Positions 17,537-26,310 are shown, numbered from the stretch's first letter. The stretch: 37,745 nt of DNA from Betaproteobacteria bacterium (GCA_025356655.1 JANXRW010000024.1:1-37745); one strand, 5' to 3'. Program-made: numbers and translations. The notes: generated by a model from the sequence alone, not told the origin.

Positions 17537-19306
17537 ATGAGCGACTTGATCGAAGTACGTGTTCCCGACATCGGCGATTACAGAGATGTCCCCGTCATTG
17601 AACTGCTCGTTAAGCCGGGCGACACGGTGGCAAAGGACGACTCCCTGGTGACCTTGGAATCCGACAAGGCGACCATGGAAGTTCCCTCGCCCCTGGCCGG
17701 AACGGTCCGTGAACTGAAGGTCAAGCTGGGCGACAAGGTGGCCCAAGGTACCCTGGTTCTGCTGCTGGAAGCCTCCGCGGCCGACGCACCCGCTGCCCGG
17801 GTGGCGCCCGCAGCCCCGGTGGCGACGGCCGCGGCCCCAGCGGCCTCGGCCACCTCCGCACCCGCAGTGGCTGCCGCCGGGGCCCCGGTCGCACGGGGCG
17901 ATTACCACGCCCAGGTGTTGGTTTTAGGCTCGGGTCCCGGCGGCTACACTGCCGCCTTCCGGGCCGCCGACCTGGGTCAGTCGGTCGTGCTGGTGGAACG
18001 TTATCCCAGTCTCGGCGGGGTGTGCTTGAACGTCGGTTGTATCCCTTCCAAGGCCTTGCTGCACGCGGCGCGCGTGACCAGCGAGGCTGAAGAGATGGCG
18101 CACTTCGGCGTTCGCTTCGGTACCCCGGAGGTGGATCTCGACGCTCTGCGTGGTTGGAAGGATGGCATCGTAGGGCGGCTGACCAAGGGCCTAGTGGGAT
18201 TGGCGCGCCAGCGCAAGGTGCAGGTGGTGTCTGGGAACGGCCGCTTCCTCTCGCCCCATCTCCTGGAAGTCACCACGGCCGAGGGCGTTAAAACCGTCTC
18301 CTTCGACACGGCCATCATCGCCGCGGGCTCCCAGTCGGTAAAGATTCCCGGCTTTCCGTGGGGGGATCCGCGCCTCATGGATTCTACCGACGCGCTTCGA
18401 CTCGAGGAGGTGCCGGCTCGCCTGCTGGTCATCGGCGGGGGCATCATCGGCCTGGAGATGGCGACGGTCTACGACGCCCTGGGCTCGAAGGTGAGCATCG
18501 TCGAACTGCAGGACGGGCTGATCCCGGGTGCCGACCGCGATCTGGTGAAGCCCCTGCACAAACGTATCGAGAAGCGCTACGAGGCGATCCTGCTCAAAAC
18601 CAAGGTGGCGTCCATCGAAGCCCTGCCCGAGGGATTGCGCGTGAGTTTCGAAGGCGAAGGCGCGCCCGCGCCCCAAACCTACGACCGTGTCCTGGTGGCG
18701 GTGGGGCGCCGTCCCAATGGGCGGGCGGTGAACGCGGAGGCTGCAGGCGTGACCGTGAACGAGCGGGGCTTCATTCCCGTGGACCGGCAGCAGCGCACCA
18801 ACGTCGCCCACATCCTGGCCATCGGCGACATCGTAGGCGAGCCCATGCTGGCCCACAAGGCGACCCATGAAGGCAAACTCGCGGCGGAGGTGCTCGCGGG
18901 CCACCGCGTGGCGTTCGATGCCCGCACCATTCCCTCGGTCGCCTACACCGATCCGGAGATCGCTTGGATGGGCCTCACGGAAACCCAGGCCAAGGCCCAG
19001 GGTGTCGAAGTGGAGCGGGCCGCCTTCCCCTGGGCGGCCAGCGGGCGGGCGTTGGCTACCGGGCGCGACGAGGGCCTCACCAAGCTGCTCTTCGACAAGA
19101 AGACCCGCCGGCTCCTCGGCGCCGGGATGGTCGGTCCGAACGCGGGTGAATTGATTGCGGAGACCGTGCTGGCGCTGGAAATGGGGGCTGATGCGGAAGA
19201 TATCGGCCTCACCATCCATCCGCATCCGACGCTTTCCGAGACGGTTTTTTTCGCGGCGGAGATCGCCGAAGGCAGCATCACCGACTTGTACATGCCCCGG
19301 AAGTAG
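17537..19306 (+). CDS. lpdA: Dihydrolipoyl dehydrogenase with N-terminal lipoyl domain
   Basis: This 589-residue E3 subunit reoxidises dihydrolipoamide in 2-oxoacid dehydrogenase complexes. Residues 1-80 form a lipoyl domain with modified lysine K44 in ESDKATMEV. A 40-residue Ala/Pro linker leads to the FAD domain (GSGPGGYTAAF). The redox disulfide is C163/C168 in GGVCLNVGCIPSK. The NAD motif VIGGGIIGLEMATVYDALG and the C-terminal active-site His/Glu in HPHPTLSET are intact. Lipoyl-fused E3 is common in Neisseria and other betaproteobacteria. It usually lies next to aceE and aceF, which are absent here, so it may serve a complex encoded elsewhere or act with the orphan GcvH at 24466. Confidence 0.95.
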   Translation: MSDLIEVRVPDIGDYRDVPVIELLVKPGDTVAKDDSLVTLESDKATMEVPSPLAGTVRELKVKLGDKVAQGTLVLLLEASAADAPAARVAPAAPVATAAAPAASATSAPAVAAAGAPVARGDYHAQVLVLGSGPGGYTAAFRAADLGQSVVLVERYPSLGGVCLNVGCIPSKALLHAARVTSEAEEMAHFGVRFGTPEVDLDALRGWKDGIVGRLTKGLVGLARQRKVQVVSGNGRFLSPHLLEVTTAEGVKTVSFDTAIIAAGSQSVKIPGFPWGDPRLMDSTDALRLEEVPARLLVIGGGIIGLEMATVYDALGSKVSIVELQDGLIPGADRDLVKPLHKRIEKRYEAILLKTKVASIEALPEGLRVSFEGEGAPAPQTYDRVLVAVGRRPNGRAVNAEAAGVTVNERGFIPVDRQQRTNVAHILAIGDIVGEPMLAHKATHEGKLAAEVLAGHRVAFDARTIPSVAYTDPEIAWMGLTETQAKAQGVEVERAAFPWAASGRALATGRDEGLTKLLFDKKTRRLLGAGMVGPNAGELIAETVLALEMGADAEDIGLTIHPHPTLSETVFFAAEIAEGSITDLYMPRK

Positions 19307-19353
19307 TCCGAATAAACGCGCGGACGATTGCCGCGGCACGGAGGCAACACCTC

Positions 19354-20199
19354 ATGATGTTCCACGCCTTCGAGCCGGCGCTCACCCCGCCGGAACCCCT
19401 GGACCAGCCGGCACTCTGGTTCGTCTTCCAGGGCAATCAGTTGCTGGTGCGCACGGCGCCGGGGGAGGCCGCTCCCCTGACCGGCCTGCGCCTGGCGGAA
19501 TTCGGACTCGAGCCCGTGGGCGTCCATTACCTTGGGCGACACCGCGGGCAGCCATGTTTCGCGGCCGAGGTGGGTGCTGATATCCCCGCGCCGGAGGGGC
19601 TGACCTGGTCGGGCCTGCGTGCGCTCTTCGGTGTCCTGGATGACGAGATGCTGGGGATTGCCGGTCGGGCCGTCCAGATCACCGACTGGGATCGTACCCA
19701 CCGGTTCTGCGGCCGCTGCGGCACGCCCACCGAACGCCGCCCGCAGGAGCGTGCCCGCGTTTGCCCTAGCTGCCAACAGACCCATTACCCGCGCATCGCC
19801 CCGGCGGTGATGGCCCTGGTCCGACGCGACGACCAACTGCTGCTGGCGCGCTCGCCGCACTTCGCGCCGGGCATGCACAGTGCGCTCGCTGGTTTCGTGG
19901 AAGCTGGCGAGAGCTTGGAGGAATGCCTAGTGCGGGAAGTGCGCGAGGAGGTCGGGGTGGAGGTGCAGAACCTTTGCTACTTCAGCAGCCAGCCCTGGCC
20001 CTTTCCCCACTCCCTGATGATCGCCTTCAAGTGCGACTACGCGGGCGGGGAGATCACCCCGGATCCCTCGGAGATCGAGGCCGCGGCCTGGTTTCATCTG
20101 GATGAGCTTCCCATCCTGCCCAACCGGGTGAGCATCGCGCGGCGCCTCATCGACGCAACCATCGCCGACATGCGCGCGAGCGAGGCCCCACGTGCGTGA
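19354..20199 (+). CDS. nudC: NAD(+) diphosphatase (NADH pyrophosphatase, decapping type)
   Basis: NudC cleaves NAD(H) to NMN(H) and AMP and in E. coli also removes NAD caps from RNA. The product is 281 residues, somewhat longer than the E. coli enzyme. The zinc ribbon cysteines are C119, C122, C137 and C140. The Nudix box runs from GFVEAGESLEECLVREVREE (about 180-199), and the NADH-specific signature SQPWPFPHS is at 212-220. The start ATG has GGAGG nine bases upstream; an adjacent in-frame ATG follows directly and could also serve. It lies 47 bases after lpdA and 27 before the glutathione transferase. Confidence 0.95.
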   Translation: MMFHAFEPALTPPEPLDQPALWFVFQGNQLLVRTAPGEAAPLTGLRLAEFGLEPVGVHYLGRHRGQPCFAAEVGADIPAPEGLTWSGLRALFGVLDDEMLGIAGRAVQITDWDRTHRFCGRCGTPTERRPQERARVCPSCQQTHYPRIAPAVMALVRRDDQLLLARSPHFAPGMHSALAGFVEAGESLEECLVREVREEVGVEVQNLCYFSSQPWPFPHSLMIAFKCDYAGGEITPDPSEIEAAAWFHLDELPILPNRVSIARRLIDATIADMRASEAPRA

Positions 20200-20226
20200 C
20201 CTCGTGAGCGTCGCGGAGGCCGGGCC

Positions 20227-20847
20227 ATGCTGAGGATCTGGGGCCGCGAGAATTCGGTCAACGTGCAGAAAGTACTGTGGTGCTGCGCAGAACTGGGCCT
20301 ACCCTACGAGCGCCTGGATGCGGGCGGTGCCTTCGGCGTGGTGGACACCCCGCGCTACCGAGCCCTCAATCCCAACGGGCTGGTACCCACCCTGGAGGAC
20401 GAGGGCTTCGTGCTGTGGGAATCCAACAGCATCGTGCGCTACCTAGCGGCCCGCCACGGCGCCGGCACCTTGTGGCCGGAGGACCCGCGGGCGCGCGCTC
20501 AGGCCGACTGCTGGATGGACTGGATGAACACGGTCTTCTGGCCCGCGTTCCGACCCTTGTTCTGGAACCTCGTGCGCACACCGCTGGAACAGCGAAGCGC
20601 GGCCGAGATGGAGACCTCCCGGCGCGGGACCGCCGAGGTGTTGGCGCGCCTGGAGGACCATTTGGCGGGCCATGCCTGGGTGGGCGGCGACCAGTTCAGC
20701 ATGGGGGACATCCCCATGGGGGCAGCCATCTGGCGTTGGTTGGGGCTGCCCATCGAGCGTCCTGAAACGCCGCACATCCAACGCTGGTTCGACGCGCTCT
20801 CCGAACGTCCCGCCTACCGCGCCACCGTCCTGCAGCCCATTACCTGA
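20227..20847 (+). CDS. Glutathione S-transferase family protein
   Basis: The 206-residue product has an N-terminal thioredoxin-like domain (MLRIWGRENSVNVQKVLW) with the cis-proline/ESNSI signature typical of glutathione binding (NGLVPTLEDEGFVLWESNS), and a C-terminal all-helical domain. A Ser in NSVN near residue 10 could be the thiol-activating residue, as in theta/beta-type enzymes. The YfcG/GstB-like layout suggests a cytosolic transferase or disulfide reductase; the substrate is unknown. The start has GGAGG seven bases upstream. It is the last gene of the plus-strand run and converges with eutC, 21 bases apart. Confidence 0.9.
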   Translation: MLRIWGRENSVNVQKVLWCCAELGLPYERLDAGGAFGVVDTPRYRALNPNGLVPTLEDEGFVLWESNSIVRYLAARHGAGTLWPEDPRARAQADCWMDWMNTVFWPAFRPLFWNLVRTPLEQRSAAEMETSRRGTAEVLARLEDHLAGHAWVGGDQFSMGDIPMGAAIWRWLGLPIERPETPHIQRWFDALSERPAYRATVLQPIT

Positions 20848-20868
20848 AGGGGCGGGCTTCGCGTGCCC

Positions 20869-21633
20869 TCAGGGAGCTGCCAGCAACTGGCTGTCGTCCT
20901 TGAGCTCGATTCCGGTCAAGCCCCGCGCGCTCGCTGCTCGGCACAGCCAGGCCAGGCGCTGCGCCCCGGCGTCGGGTTTTAGCCCCTGCGGCCGGATGTT
21001 GGAGATGCAGTTGCGCAGGGCATCCGTTGTGCCCACCTTGGGAGCACTGGTGAGATAGATCCCAAGGCTGTCCGGGGAACTCATGCCCGGACGCTCGCCG
21101 ATGAGCACCGCGACGAGCTTCGCCTCGAGTAGCGCGCCGATCTCGTCGCCTAGCGCAACTCGCGACTGCCGCGCAAGCACCAAGGGTCCCAGCCGCCACG
21201 TAGAGGGCAGCAGCGGTCGAAACTGCCGCAGCAGCGCCGGTGCGTGGAATTGGATGGCTGCCGGAGAGAGGCCGTCAGCGAGCACCAGGACCAGGTCGAA
21301 GCCCCGCTCCGGCCAGGCCGAGAGGCGCCTGGCGCTGCGCTCGTCCAAGCGTCGCCCAAGGTCCGGGCGCAGCAAGTAGGCTGCGCGGTCAGCCGCCCGA
21401 CTGTGCACCTCCAGCAGTGCCGTCGGGTCCTCCAGGTCAGCGGCTAGGCGCGCAGAGTCCAGGGCGAAGCCGATAGCGTCCTTCGCCTGGGCGTGAGCCT
21501 GACCCAACTCCAGCCACCGCGCGGTGGGCAGGCTCGCGCCGGTGCGGCCCAGCGCGATGCGCGCCGTGGTGTGCGCGCGCAACCCCTGCCAAGGGTCTGT
21601 CGGCACCAGTGGGTCCACGGTGGGTCGGCTCAC
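20869..21633 (-). CDS. eutC: Ethanolamine ammonia-lyase small (light) subunit
   Basis: EutC forms, with EutB, the adenosylcobalamin-dependent enzyme that splits ethanolamine to acetaldehyde and ammonia. The product is 254 residues from GTG 21633. Conserved features are ARIALGRTGASLPTARWLE, AKDAIGF, YLLRPDLGRRLD, LVLADGLSPAAIQFHA, the cobalamin-contact region VAVLIGERPGMSSPDSLG, and NCISNIRPQGL. I chose the GTG because it overlaps the exosortase stop (GTGA) and removes a long upstream extension that is antisense-like and not EutC. The N-terminal linker is shorter than in enterics. No shell, permease or reactivase eut genes are nearby. Confidence 0.93.
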   Translation of the reverse strand: MSRPTVDPLVPTDPWQGLRAHTTARIALGRTGASLPTARWLELGQAHAQAKDAIGFALDSARLAADLEDPTALLEVHSRAADRAAYLLRPDLGRRLDERSARRLSAWPERGFDLVLVLADGLSPAAIQFHAPALLRQFRPLLPSTWRLGPLVLARQSRVALGDEIGALLEAKLVAVLIGERPGMSSPDSLGIYLTSAPKVGTTDALRNCISNIRPQGLKPDAGAQRLAWLCRAASARGLTGIELKDDSQLLAAP

Positions 21634-22184
21634 CTGGGTTCTGGCCGAGCGGGATGCACCACCGTATAAAAATAAAGCGCCACCAGAGCCACCAGGAGCA
21701 GGGGCAGCACCAGGGTGTGCAGCGTGTCGAACAGGGCGCGGTCCGCCCGAAAGGCATAGAACAGGATCAGGATCCGCGCTTGGTTCAGCAGAAAGATGCC
21801 GGTGAGGCCGAGTGCCAGACCGGGGATCCAGCGTCGGGGCGACAGCGGCACAGCCACGAAGGCCGCCGCGAGCAGGAACATGATCTCGGTGCCCTCGCAG
21901 CCGTTGAGGATGCGCAGTCCGCCGCCGGGGGCCTCGATGGCGGCCTGCACAGGGCGTGCCAGGACTTGTGGCGTTAGCAGCCTTATGGCTGCGACCGCAG
22001 GCCGGACCGTGGCCTGATGGATCACCAGGCGCTCCACCCAGGTGTCGCGGCAGGCCGTCCAGGCACCTTGGAGCGCCAGAAAGGCGAGGATGAAGCCCAG
22101 CAGCGTCTGCCACAGGGAGCGACCGGCAACCCGTTGGGGTGCCGGCTCCTGGGCGGGGCTGGGCCGTGGGCCTGAACGTTTCAT
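21630..22184 (-). CDS. Exosortase-family membrane protein (XrtH-like) between eutB and eutC
   Basis: The 184-residue integral membrane protein has five or so hydrophobic segments. The three residues that define exosortases/archaeosortases are present and ordered: C96 in LNGCEGTEIMFLLAA, R137 in LLNQARILILFY, and H156 in FDTLHTLVLP. The short length and the NGCEGTE style of the cysteine motif look most like the XrtH subgroup, which handles IPTLxxWG-CTERM rather than PEP-CTERM substrates; that subgroup assignment is from memory and tentative. ATG 22184 has GAGG upstream. The stop TGA overlaps the eutC GTG, and eutB ends 54 bases before. No IPTL-type target is seen in this window. Confidence 0.8.
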   Translation of the reverse strand: MKRSGPRPSPAQEPAPQRVAGRSLWQTLLGFILAFLALQGAWTACRDTWVERLVIHQATVRPAVAAIRLLTPQVLARPVQAAIEAPGGGLRILNGCEGTEIMFLLAAAFVAVPLSPRRWIPGLALGLTGIFLLNQARILILFYAFRADRALFDTLHTLVLPLLLVALVALYFYTVVHPARPEPR

Positions 22185-22238
22185 GAAGGGTCCTCGAGCG
22201 GTTCGCGGCGCATTATCCCAGGGCGAGGCCGGGTTGTC

Positions 22239-23618
22239 TCAGCGGGTAGTGCCCGGGAATGCCTCCAGCAGCGCGTGGTTGGCCTGCAGGCGGCGCAGCC
22301 TTCCGGCCGTGTCGGTGATTTGCATCCGCTCGAGCCAGGCTTCGAACTCGGGCGCACGGCGGAGTCCCAGCAGTTCGCGCACGTAGAGCGCGTCGTGGAA
22401 GGAGGTGCTCTGGTAGTTAAGCATGATGTCGTCCGCGCCCGGAACCCCCATGACAAAGGTCACCCCCGCGCAACCCAGCAGGGTGAGCAGTGTGTCCATG
22501 TCATCGTGGTCGGCCTCGCAATGGCTGGTATGGCAAACATCGCACCCCATGGGGAGGCCAAGGAGCTTGCCGCAAAAGTGGTCCTCCAGTCCGGCGCGGA
22601 TGATCTGCTTGCCGTCGTAGAGATACTCCGGGCCAATGAAGCCCACCACGGTGTTGATCAGCAGCGGCCGCAACTCGCGCGCCAGCGCATAGGCTCGGGC
22701 CTCGCAGGTTTGTTGGTCAACACCGTGGTGGGTACCGGAGGACAGCGCACTGCCCTGACCTGTTTCGAAATACATGACGTTATCGCCTACCGTGCCGCGG
22801 CGCAAAGAGAGTGCCGCTTCGCGCAGCAACGCCAGGTTGACGCCGAAGCTCGCGTTTGCCCCCTCCGTGCCGGCGATGGACTGGAAGACCAAGTCCACGG
22901 GCGCCCCCTGCTCGATGGCCGTGATTTGGTGGGTCACATGGGTGAGGACGCAGCACTGGGTGGGGATGTCGAAGCGTTGGCGAACGTGGTCGAGCATTTT
23001 GAGGAGTTCGGTAATCGTCCGGGCACTGTCGCCGGCCGGGTTCACGCCCACTACGGCGTCGCCGCAGCCGTAGAGTAGCCCGTCGAGCATCGAGGCGGCG
23101 ATTCCCCGTAGGTCGTCCGTGGGGTGGTTGGGCTGAAGGCGCACCGCCAGCCTGCCCGGCAGCCCTAGGGTGTTCCGGAATCGGGTCAGGACCCGGCACT
23201 TGGCCGCCACGAGGATGAGGTCCTGGTGGCGCATGAGTTTACTTACCGCCGCGGCCATCTCCGGCCTCAGCCCCGGTGCTAGCGCGGCCAGGGACTCGGC
23301 CGTGGCCCGCTCCGAGAGTAGCCAGTCGCGCAGATCCCCCACGCAGAAGTGGGCGACGGGCGCGAAGGCCGCTGGGTCGTGGGTGTCCATGATCAGCCGA
23401 GTAATCTCGTCGCGCTCGTAGGGGATGAGCGCTTCCGAGAGGAAGCGCGCGAGGGGAACGTCGGCCAGGCACATGCGCGCAGCCAAGCGCTCCACCGCGC
23501 CGCTCGCCGCTACCCCGGCCAAGGTGTCCCCTGAGCGCGGCGGCGACGCCTTGGCCAGCACTTCGCGCAGGTCCGCGAAACGGAAGTGTTCGACGCCGAT
23601 GGTCTGGCCGTAGGGCAT
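22239..23618 (-). CDS. eutB: Ethanolamine ammonia-lyase large (heavy) subunit
   Basis: EutB carries the TIM-barrel active site of ethanolamine ammonia-lyase. The product is 459 residues (E. coli 453). Conserved segments are RLQPNHPTDDLRGIAASMLD, YGCGDAVVGVNPAGDS, DLVFQSIAGTEGANASFGVN, MYFETGQGSALSSGTHHGVD, GFIGPEYLYDGKQIIRAGLEDHF in pieces, and GVPGADDIMLNYQSTSFHD. It starts at ATG 23618 with AGGAG upstream. It is the first gene of a three-gene minus-strand unit (eutB, exosortase-like, eutC). The products acetaldehyde and ammonia would need an aldehyde dehydrogenase encoded elsewhere. AdoCbl dependence links it to cobalamin supply, as for MetH. Confidence 0.97.
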   Translation of the reverse strand: MPYGQTIGVEHFRFADLREVLAKASPPRSGDTLAGVAASGAVERLAARMCLADVPLARFLSEALIPYERDEITRLIMDTHDPAAFAPVAHFCVGDLRDWLLSERATAESLAALAPGLRPEMAAAVSKLMRHQDLILVAAKCRVLTRFRNTLGLPGRLAVRLQPNHPTDDLRGIAASMLDGLLYGCGDAVVGVNPAGDSARTITELLKMLDHVRQRFDIPTQCCVLTHVTHQITAIEQGAPVDLVFQSIAGTEGANASFGVNLALLREAALSLRRGTVGDNVMYFETGQGSALSSGTHHGVDQQTCEARAYALARELRPLLINTVVGFIGPEYLYDGKQIIRAGLEDHFCGKLLGLPMGCDVCHTSHCEADHDDMDTLLTLLGCAGVTFVMGVPGADDIMLNYQSTSFHDALYVRELLGLRRAPEFEAWLERMQITDTAGRLRRLQANHALLEAFPGTTR

Positions 23619-24026
23619 GGGACGTGAGGCTCCTGCGCAAGGTTCACGGGAGTTTGCCTTCTGCCGGCTGCCCTGTCACGGGCCGGGCGCGCCCCCGGTC
23701 AATGCGAGATTGGAATGTTGGGTGGTGGGCAGGCGCAGGGACTGCGCGGGTAGGGACCGAGGATGCAGCTTTTGCGTCTACTGGCTGCTTGCACCCAGTC
23801 AGAGAGAGGGTCTCGCGCGCGCCCCGAGACGGTTAACGGAGCAGCGACTGACCTCCCTATCCCGGCCGGTCTGGCCCCTGCAGTTAGCGAGCTTGCGCTC
23901 CCGCCAACTCGAGCGAGGTGCCTTGCCGGTCGGGAGCAGCGCGCCCAGCCGCCCGGTTCAACTCGTGCTGCACCGCGATTGGGCGATAATAGGCTCCCTG
24001 CGCTGCCGCCAGAGGAGAAATGACCC
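23619..24026. promoter_or_regulatory. Divergent intergenic region between eutB and the DUF1348 gene
   Basis: These 408 bases contain no gene I can support. A GATAAT at 23985-23990 is a possible -10 for the plus-strand gene, without a clear -35. The eutB promoter must lie in the left part but no confident element is visible, and no sigma-54 or NtrC-like motif was found. Short open frames here have no protein-like composition. Confidence 0.35.
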
Positions 24027-24446
24027 ATGGAATCCCGCCCGCCGTTACCGCCTTTCACGTTGGACGCCGCACGTGCCAAGGTCCAGGCGGCGGAGGACGC
24101 CTGGAACAGCCGCGATCCGGCGCGCGTCGCCTTGGCCTACACGGAAGACTCGGAGTGGCGCAACCGCAGCGAGTTCTTCTCTGGACGCGACGCCATCCGT
24201 GCCTTCCTGGAGCGCAAATGGGCGAGCGAACTAGACTATCGCCTGCGCAAGGAACTCTGGTGCTTCATGGACAACCGCATCGCGGTGCGCTTCGAATACG
24301 AGTGGCGCGACGGCGCGGGCCAATGGTTCCGCTCCTACGGCAACGAGAACTGGGAGTTTGCCGAGTCCGGACTGATGCGCAAGCGCTTCGCCAGCATTAA
24401 CGACCTGCCCATCGCCGAGGCCCAGCGAAAGCTGCGGCCCGCCTGA
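24027..24446 (+). CDS. DUF1348 / NTF2-like (SnoaL-fold) protein
   Basis: The 139-residue protein of the DUF1348 family has an NTF2/SnoaL-like fold. Conserved runs include [39 protein letters not shown] and [15 protein letters not shown], with YGNENWEF near the end. These small proteins form a cone-shaped pocket; for DUF1348 the ligand or reaction is unknown to me. The start ATG follows AGGAGAAATGACCC. It is the first of four plus-strand genes and ends 19 bases before gcvH. Confidence 0.9.
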   Translation: MESRPPLPPFTLDAARAKVQAAEDAWNSRDPARVALAYTEDSEWRNRSEFFSGRDAIRAFLERKWASELDYRLRKELWCFMDNRIAVRFEYEWRDGAGQWFRSYGNENWEFAESGLMRKRFASINDLPIAEAQRKLRPA

Positions 24447-24465
24447 ACCCTTGCCCGAGGAACCC

Positions 24466-24855
24466 ATGGTTCATACCCCTCCCGAGCTTCGATATGCCGC
24501 GACCCACGAATGGGTGGCGGCAGACGCCGACGGCACCCTTCGCGTGGGCATTTCCGACCACGCCCAGGACGCCCTGGGCGATGTGGTTTTTGTGGAACTC
24601 CCAGCGGTGGGCCGACACCTGCGCCAGGGCGAATTGTGCGTCACGATCGAGTCGGTGAAGGCAGCCGGCGAAGTCTACTCACCGGTCACGGGCGAGGTGG
24701 TGGCGGTCCACGAGGAACTCACCGGTTCACCGGAACTGCTCAACAGCGACCCGTATGGCGCCTGGCTGATCCGGCTGCGCCCGGCGGTCCCCGCTGAACT
24801 CGACGGCTTGCTCGATGCACAGGCCTACGCCAAGCAAGTGGAGGCATCGGCTTGA
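24466..24855 (+). CDS. gcvH: Glycine cleavage system H protein (orphan)
   Basis: The 129-residue H protein carries a lipoyl-type domain that shuttles the aminomethyl group between glycine cleavage P and T proteins. The lipoylation site is K65 in [16 protein letters not shown], with YAATHEWV near the start and a C-terminal AYAKQVEA typical of GcvH. I chose ATG 24466, which has GAGG upstream, over a TTG 15 bases earlier. No gcvT, gcvP or lipoate ligase gene is adjacent, so it may serve enzymes elsewhere or have a separate lipoyl-relay role. The VanZ-like gene overlaps its stop. Confidence 0.93.
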   Translation: MVHTPPELRYAATHEWVAADADGTLRVGISDHAQDALGDVVFVELPAVGRHLRQGELCVTIESVKAAGEVYSPVTGEVVAVHEELTGSPELLNSDPYGAWLIRLRPAVPAELDGLLDAQAYAKQVEASA

Positions 24856-25253
24856 ACGGGCAGGTGTGGCTGCGCCGGCTGTGGGTTCTGGGCGGCTTGC
24901 TGGGCGTGGCGCTGGCCATCTACCTGTCGCTGCGTCCCCACCCGCAGCACATGGTGCGCGTGGGCCGCGAGAGCGGGCACTTCGAGCATTTTCTGGCTTA
25001 CACGCTGCTCATGTTCTGGTGGTGCCAGGGCCTGGGCGAGAGGGGCGCCCGCGCCTTTGTCTGGGCTGGCTTGGTGGTGCTGGCCAGCGGTCTCGAGGTC
25101 GCGCAACTGTTCACCCCCGACCGCACCTTCGAACTGGCGGACATCGCGGTGGGCGGGATCGCCGCCGCCACCGGATGGCTGCTCGCGCCCCCGCGCACGC
25201 CTAACCTGATCGGCCTGGGTCAGCGCCTGCTCAGACCCGCACCAGGGGCCTGA
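24852..25253 (+). CDS. VanZ-like family membrane protein
   Basis: The 133-residue small membrane protein has about four hydrophobic segments ([63 protein letters not shown]). VanZ-fold hallmarks are the [14 protein letters not shown] segment and the [20 protein letters not shown] loop. The start is most simply TTG 24852, overlapping the gcvH stop (TTGA); GTG 24864 is an alternative. VanZ itself confers low-level teicoplanin resistance, but most homologues have unknown roles in envelope physiology. No resistance function is implied here. Confidence 0.85.
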   Translation: MNGQVWLRRLWVLGGLLGVALAIYLSLRPHPQHMVRVGRESGHFEHFLAYTLLMFWWCQGLGERGARAFVWAGLVVLASGLEVAQLFTPDRTFELADIAVGGIAAATGWLLAPPRTPNLIGLGQRLLRPAPGA

Positions 25254-25305
25254 CGGGGATGCAGTCCACACCGGGACCCAAGCATAGCGTCAGGGGGAAA
25301 TCTGC

Positions 25306-26310
25306 ATGAGACCCGTCCGCTGGGGCGTACTGAGTACTGCGCAGATCGGGCTGGAGAAGGTCCTGCCCGCCATGATGCGAAGCCCGCTGTGTGAGGTGGT
25401 GGCCGTTGCTTCGCGCGACGCCGGACGGGCGGCCCAGGCGGCCGGCAGCTTAGGCATCGCGCGCTCCTACGGGTCCTATGAGGCCCTCTTGGACGATTCG
25501 CGGGTCGAGGCGGTCTACAACCCCTTGCCGAACCACTTGCACGTTCCCTGGACCCTCCGGGCCGCGGCCAGCGGGCGCCACGTGCTCTGTGAGAAGCCCT
25601 TCGCATTGAGCGCGGCCGAGGCTCGCACGGTGTTGGAGGCTGGACGCTCGGTCCACATCATGGAGGCGTTCATGGTTCGCTTCCATCCCCAGTGGTTGCG
25701 GGCGCAGCAGTGGGTGCGCGAGGGCCGCTTGGGGGACCTGCGCCTGGTGAACATGCTCTTCTCCTTCGCCAACCGGGATCCCGCCAACATCCGCAACATG
25801 GCGGCCGCCGGGGGCGGCGCCCTCTACGATATCGGTTGCTATGCCATCGTCGCCGGGCGCTTCTTTTTCGAGGCTGAGCCGCTGCGAGCCATCGGCCTCG
25901 TGGACCGGGATCCGGAATTCGGCACGGACCGGTTGGCGAGCGCGGTGCTGGATTTTGGGGAGGGACGCCAACTGGTCTTTGCCGTGTCCACGCAGTCTTC
26001 CCGCTACCAGCGGCTGCACCTGTGCGGCACCCGCGCTCGCGCGGAAATGGAGATCCCCGTCAATGCCCCGGCCGATGAGGTCACGCGCCTGTGGCTCGAC
26101 GAAGGTCGCGGGCCGTCCGGGGTGCAGGAGGAGCGTGTCCCTGAGTGCGACCAGTATCGGCTCCAGGGCGAGGCCTTCGCGCGCGCCGTACTCGGTGAGG
26201 CGCCGCTGCCTTACGGGGTGGAGGACGCGGTCTTAAACCTGCGCATCATCGACGCTCTAAAGCGATCAGAGCACAGTGGCCGCTGGGAAACCCCCTCGGC
26301 CGGTGTATGA
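25306..26310 (+). CDS. Gfo/Idh/MocA family NAD(P)-dependent oxidoreductase
   Basis: The 334-residue product has an N-terminal Rossmann domain (RWGVLSTAQIGLEKVLPAMM, then VVAVASRDAGRAAQAA) with the family EKP motif in LCEKPFALSAAEA and NPLPNHLHVPW. A C-terminal alpha/beta domain contains GGGALYDIGCYAI, the usual catalytic helix. Members oxidise or reduce sugars, inositols or related cyclic compounds; the substrate is not evident. ATG 25306 lies 52 bases after the VanZ-like gene. The gene converges with cheD, 41 bases apart. Confidence 0.92.
   Translation: MRPVRWGVLSTAQIGLEKVLPAMMRSPLCEVVAVASRDAGRAAQAAGSLGIARSYGSYEALLDDSRVEAVYNPLPNHLHVPWTLRAAASGRHVLCEKPFALSAAEARTVLEAGRSVHIMEAFMVRFHPQWLRAQQWVREGRLGDLRLVNMLFSFANRDPANIRNMAAAGGGALYDIGCYAIVAGRFFFEAEPLRAIGLVDRDPEFGTDRLASAVLDFGEGRQLVFAVSTQSSRYQRLHLCGTRARAEMEIPVNAPADEVTRLWLDEGRGPSGVQEERVPECDQYRLQGEAFARAVLGEAPLPYGVEDAVLNLRIIDALKRSEHSGRWETPSAGV

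Noticed and set aside
20869..22113. Long (414-residue) version of EutC
   Set aside because: The first 160 codons are the exosortase gene read in another frame; EutC similarity starts only after the GTG at 21633.
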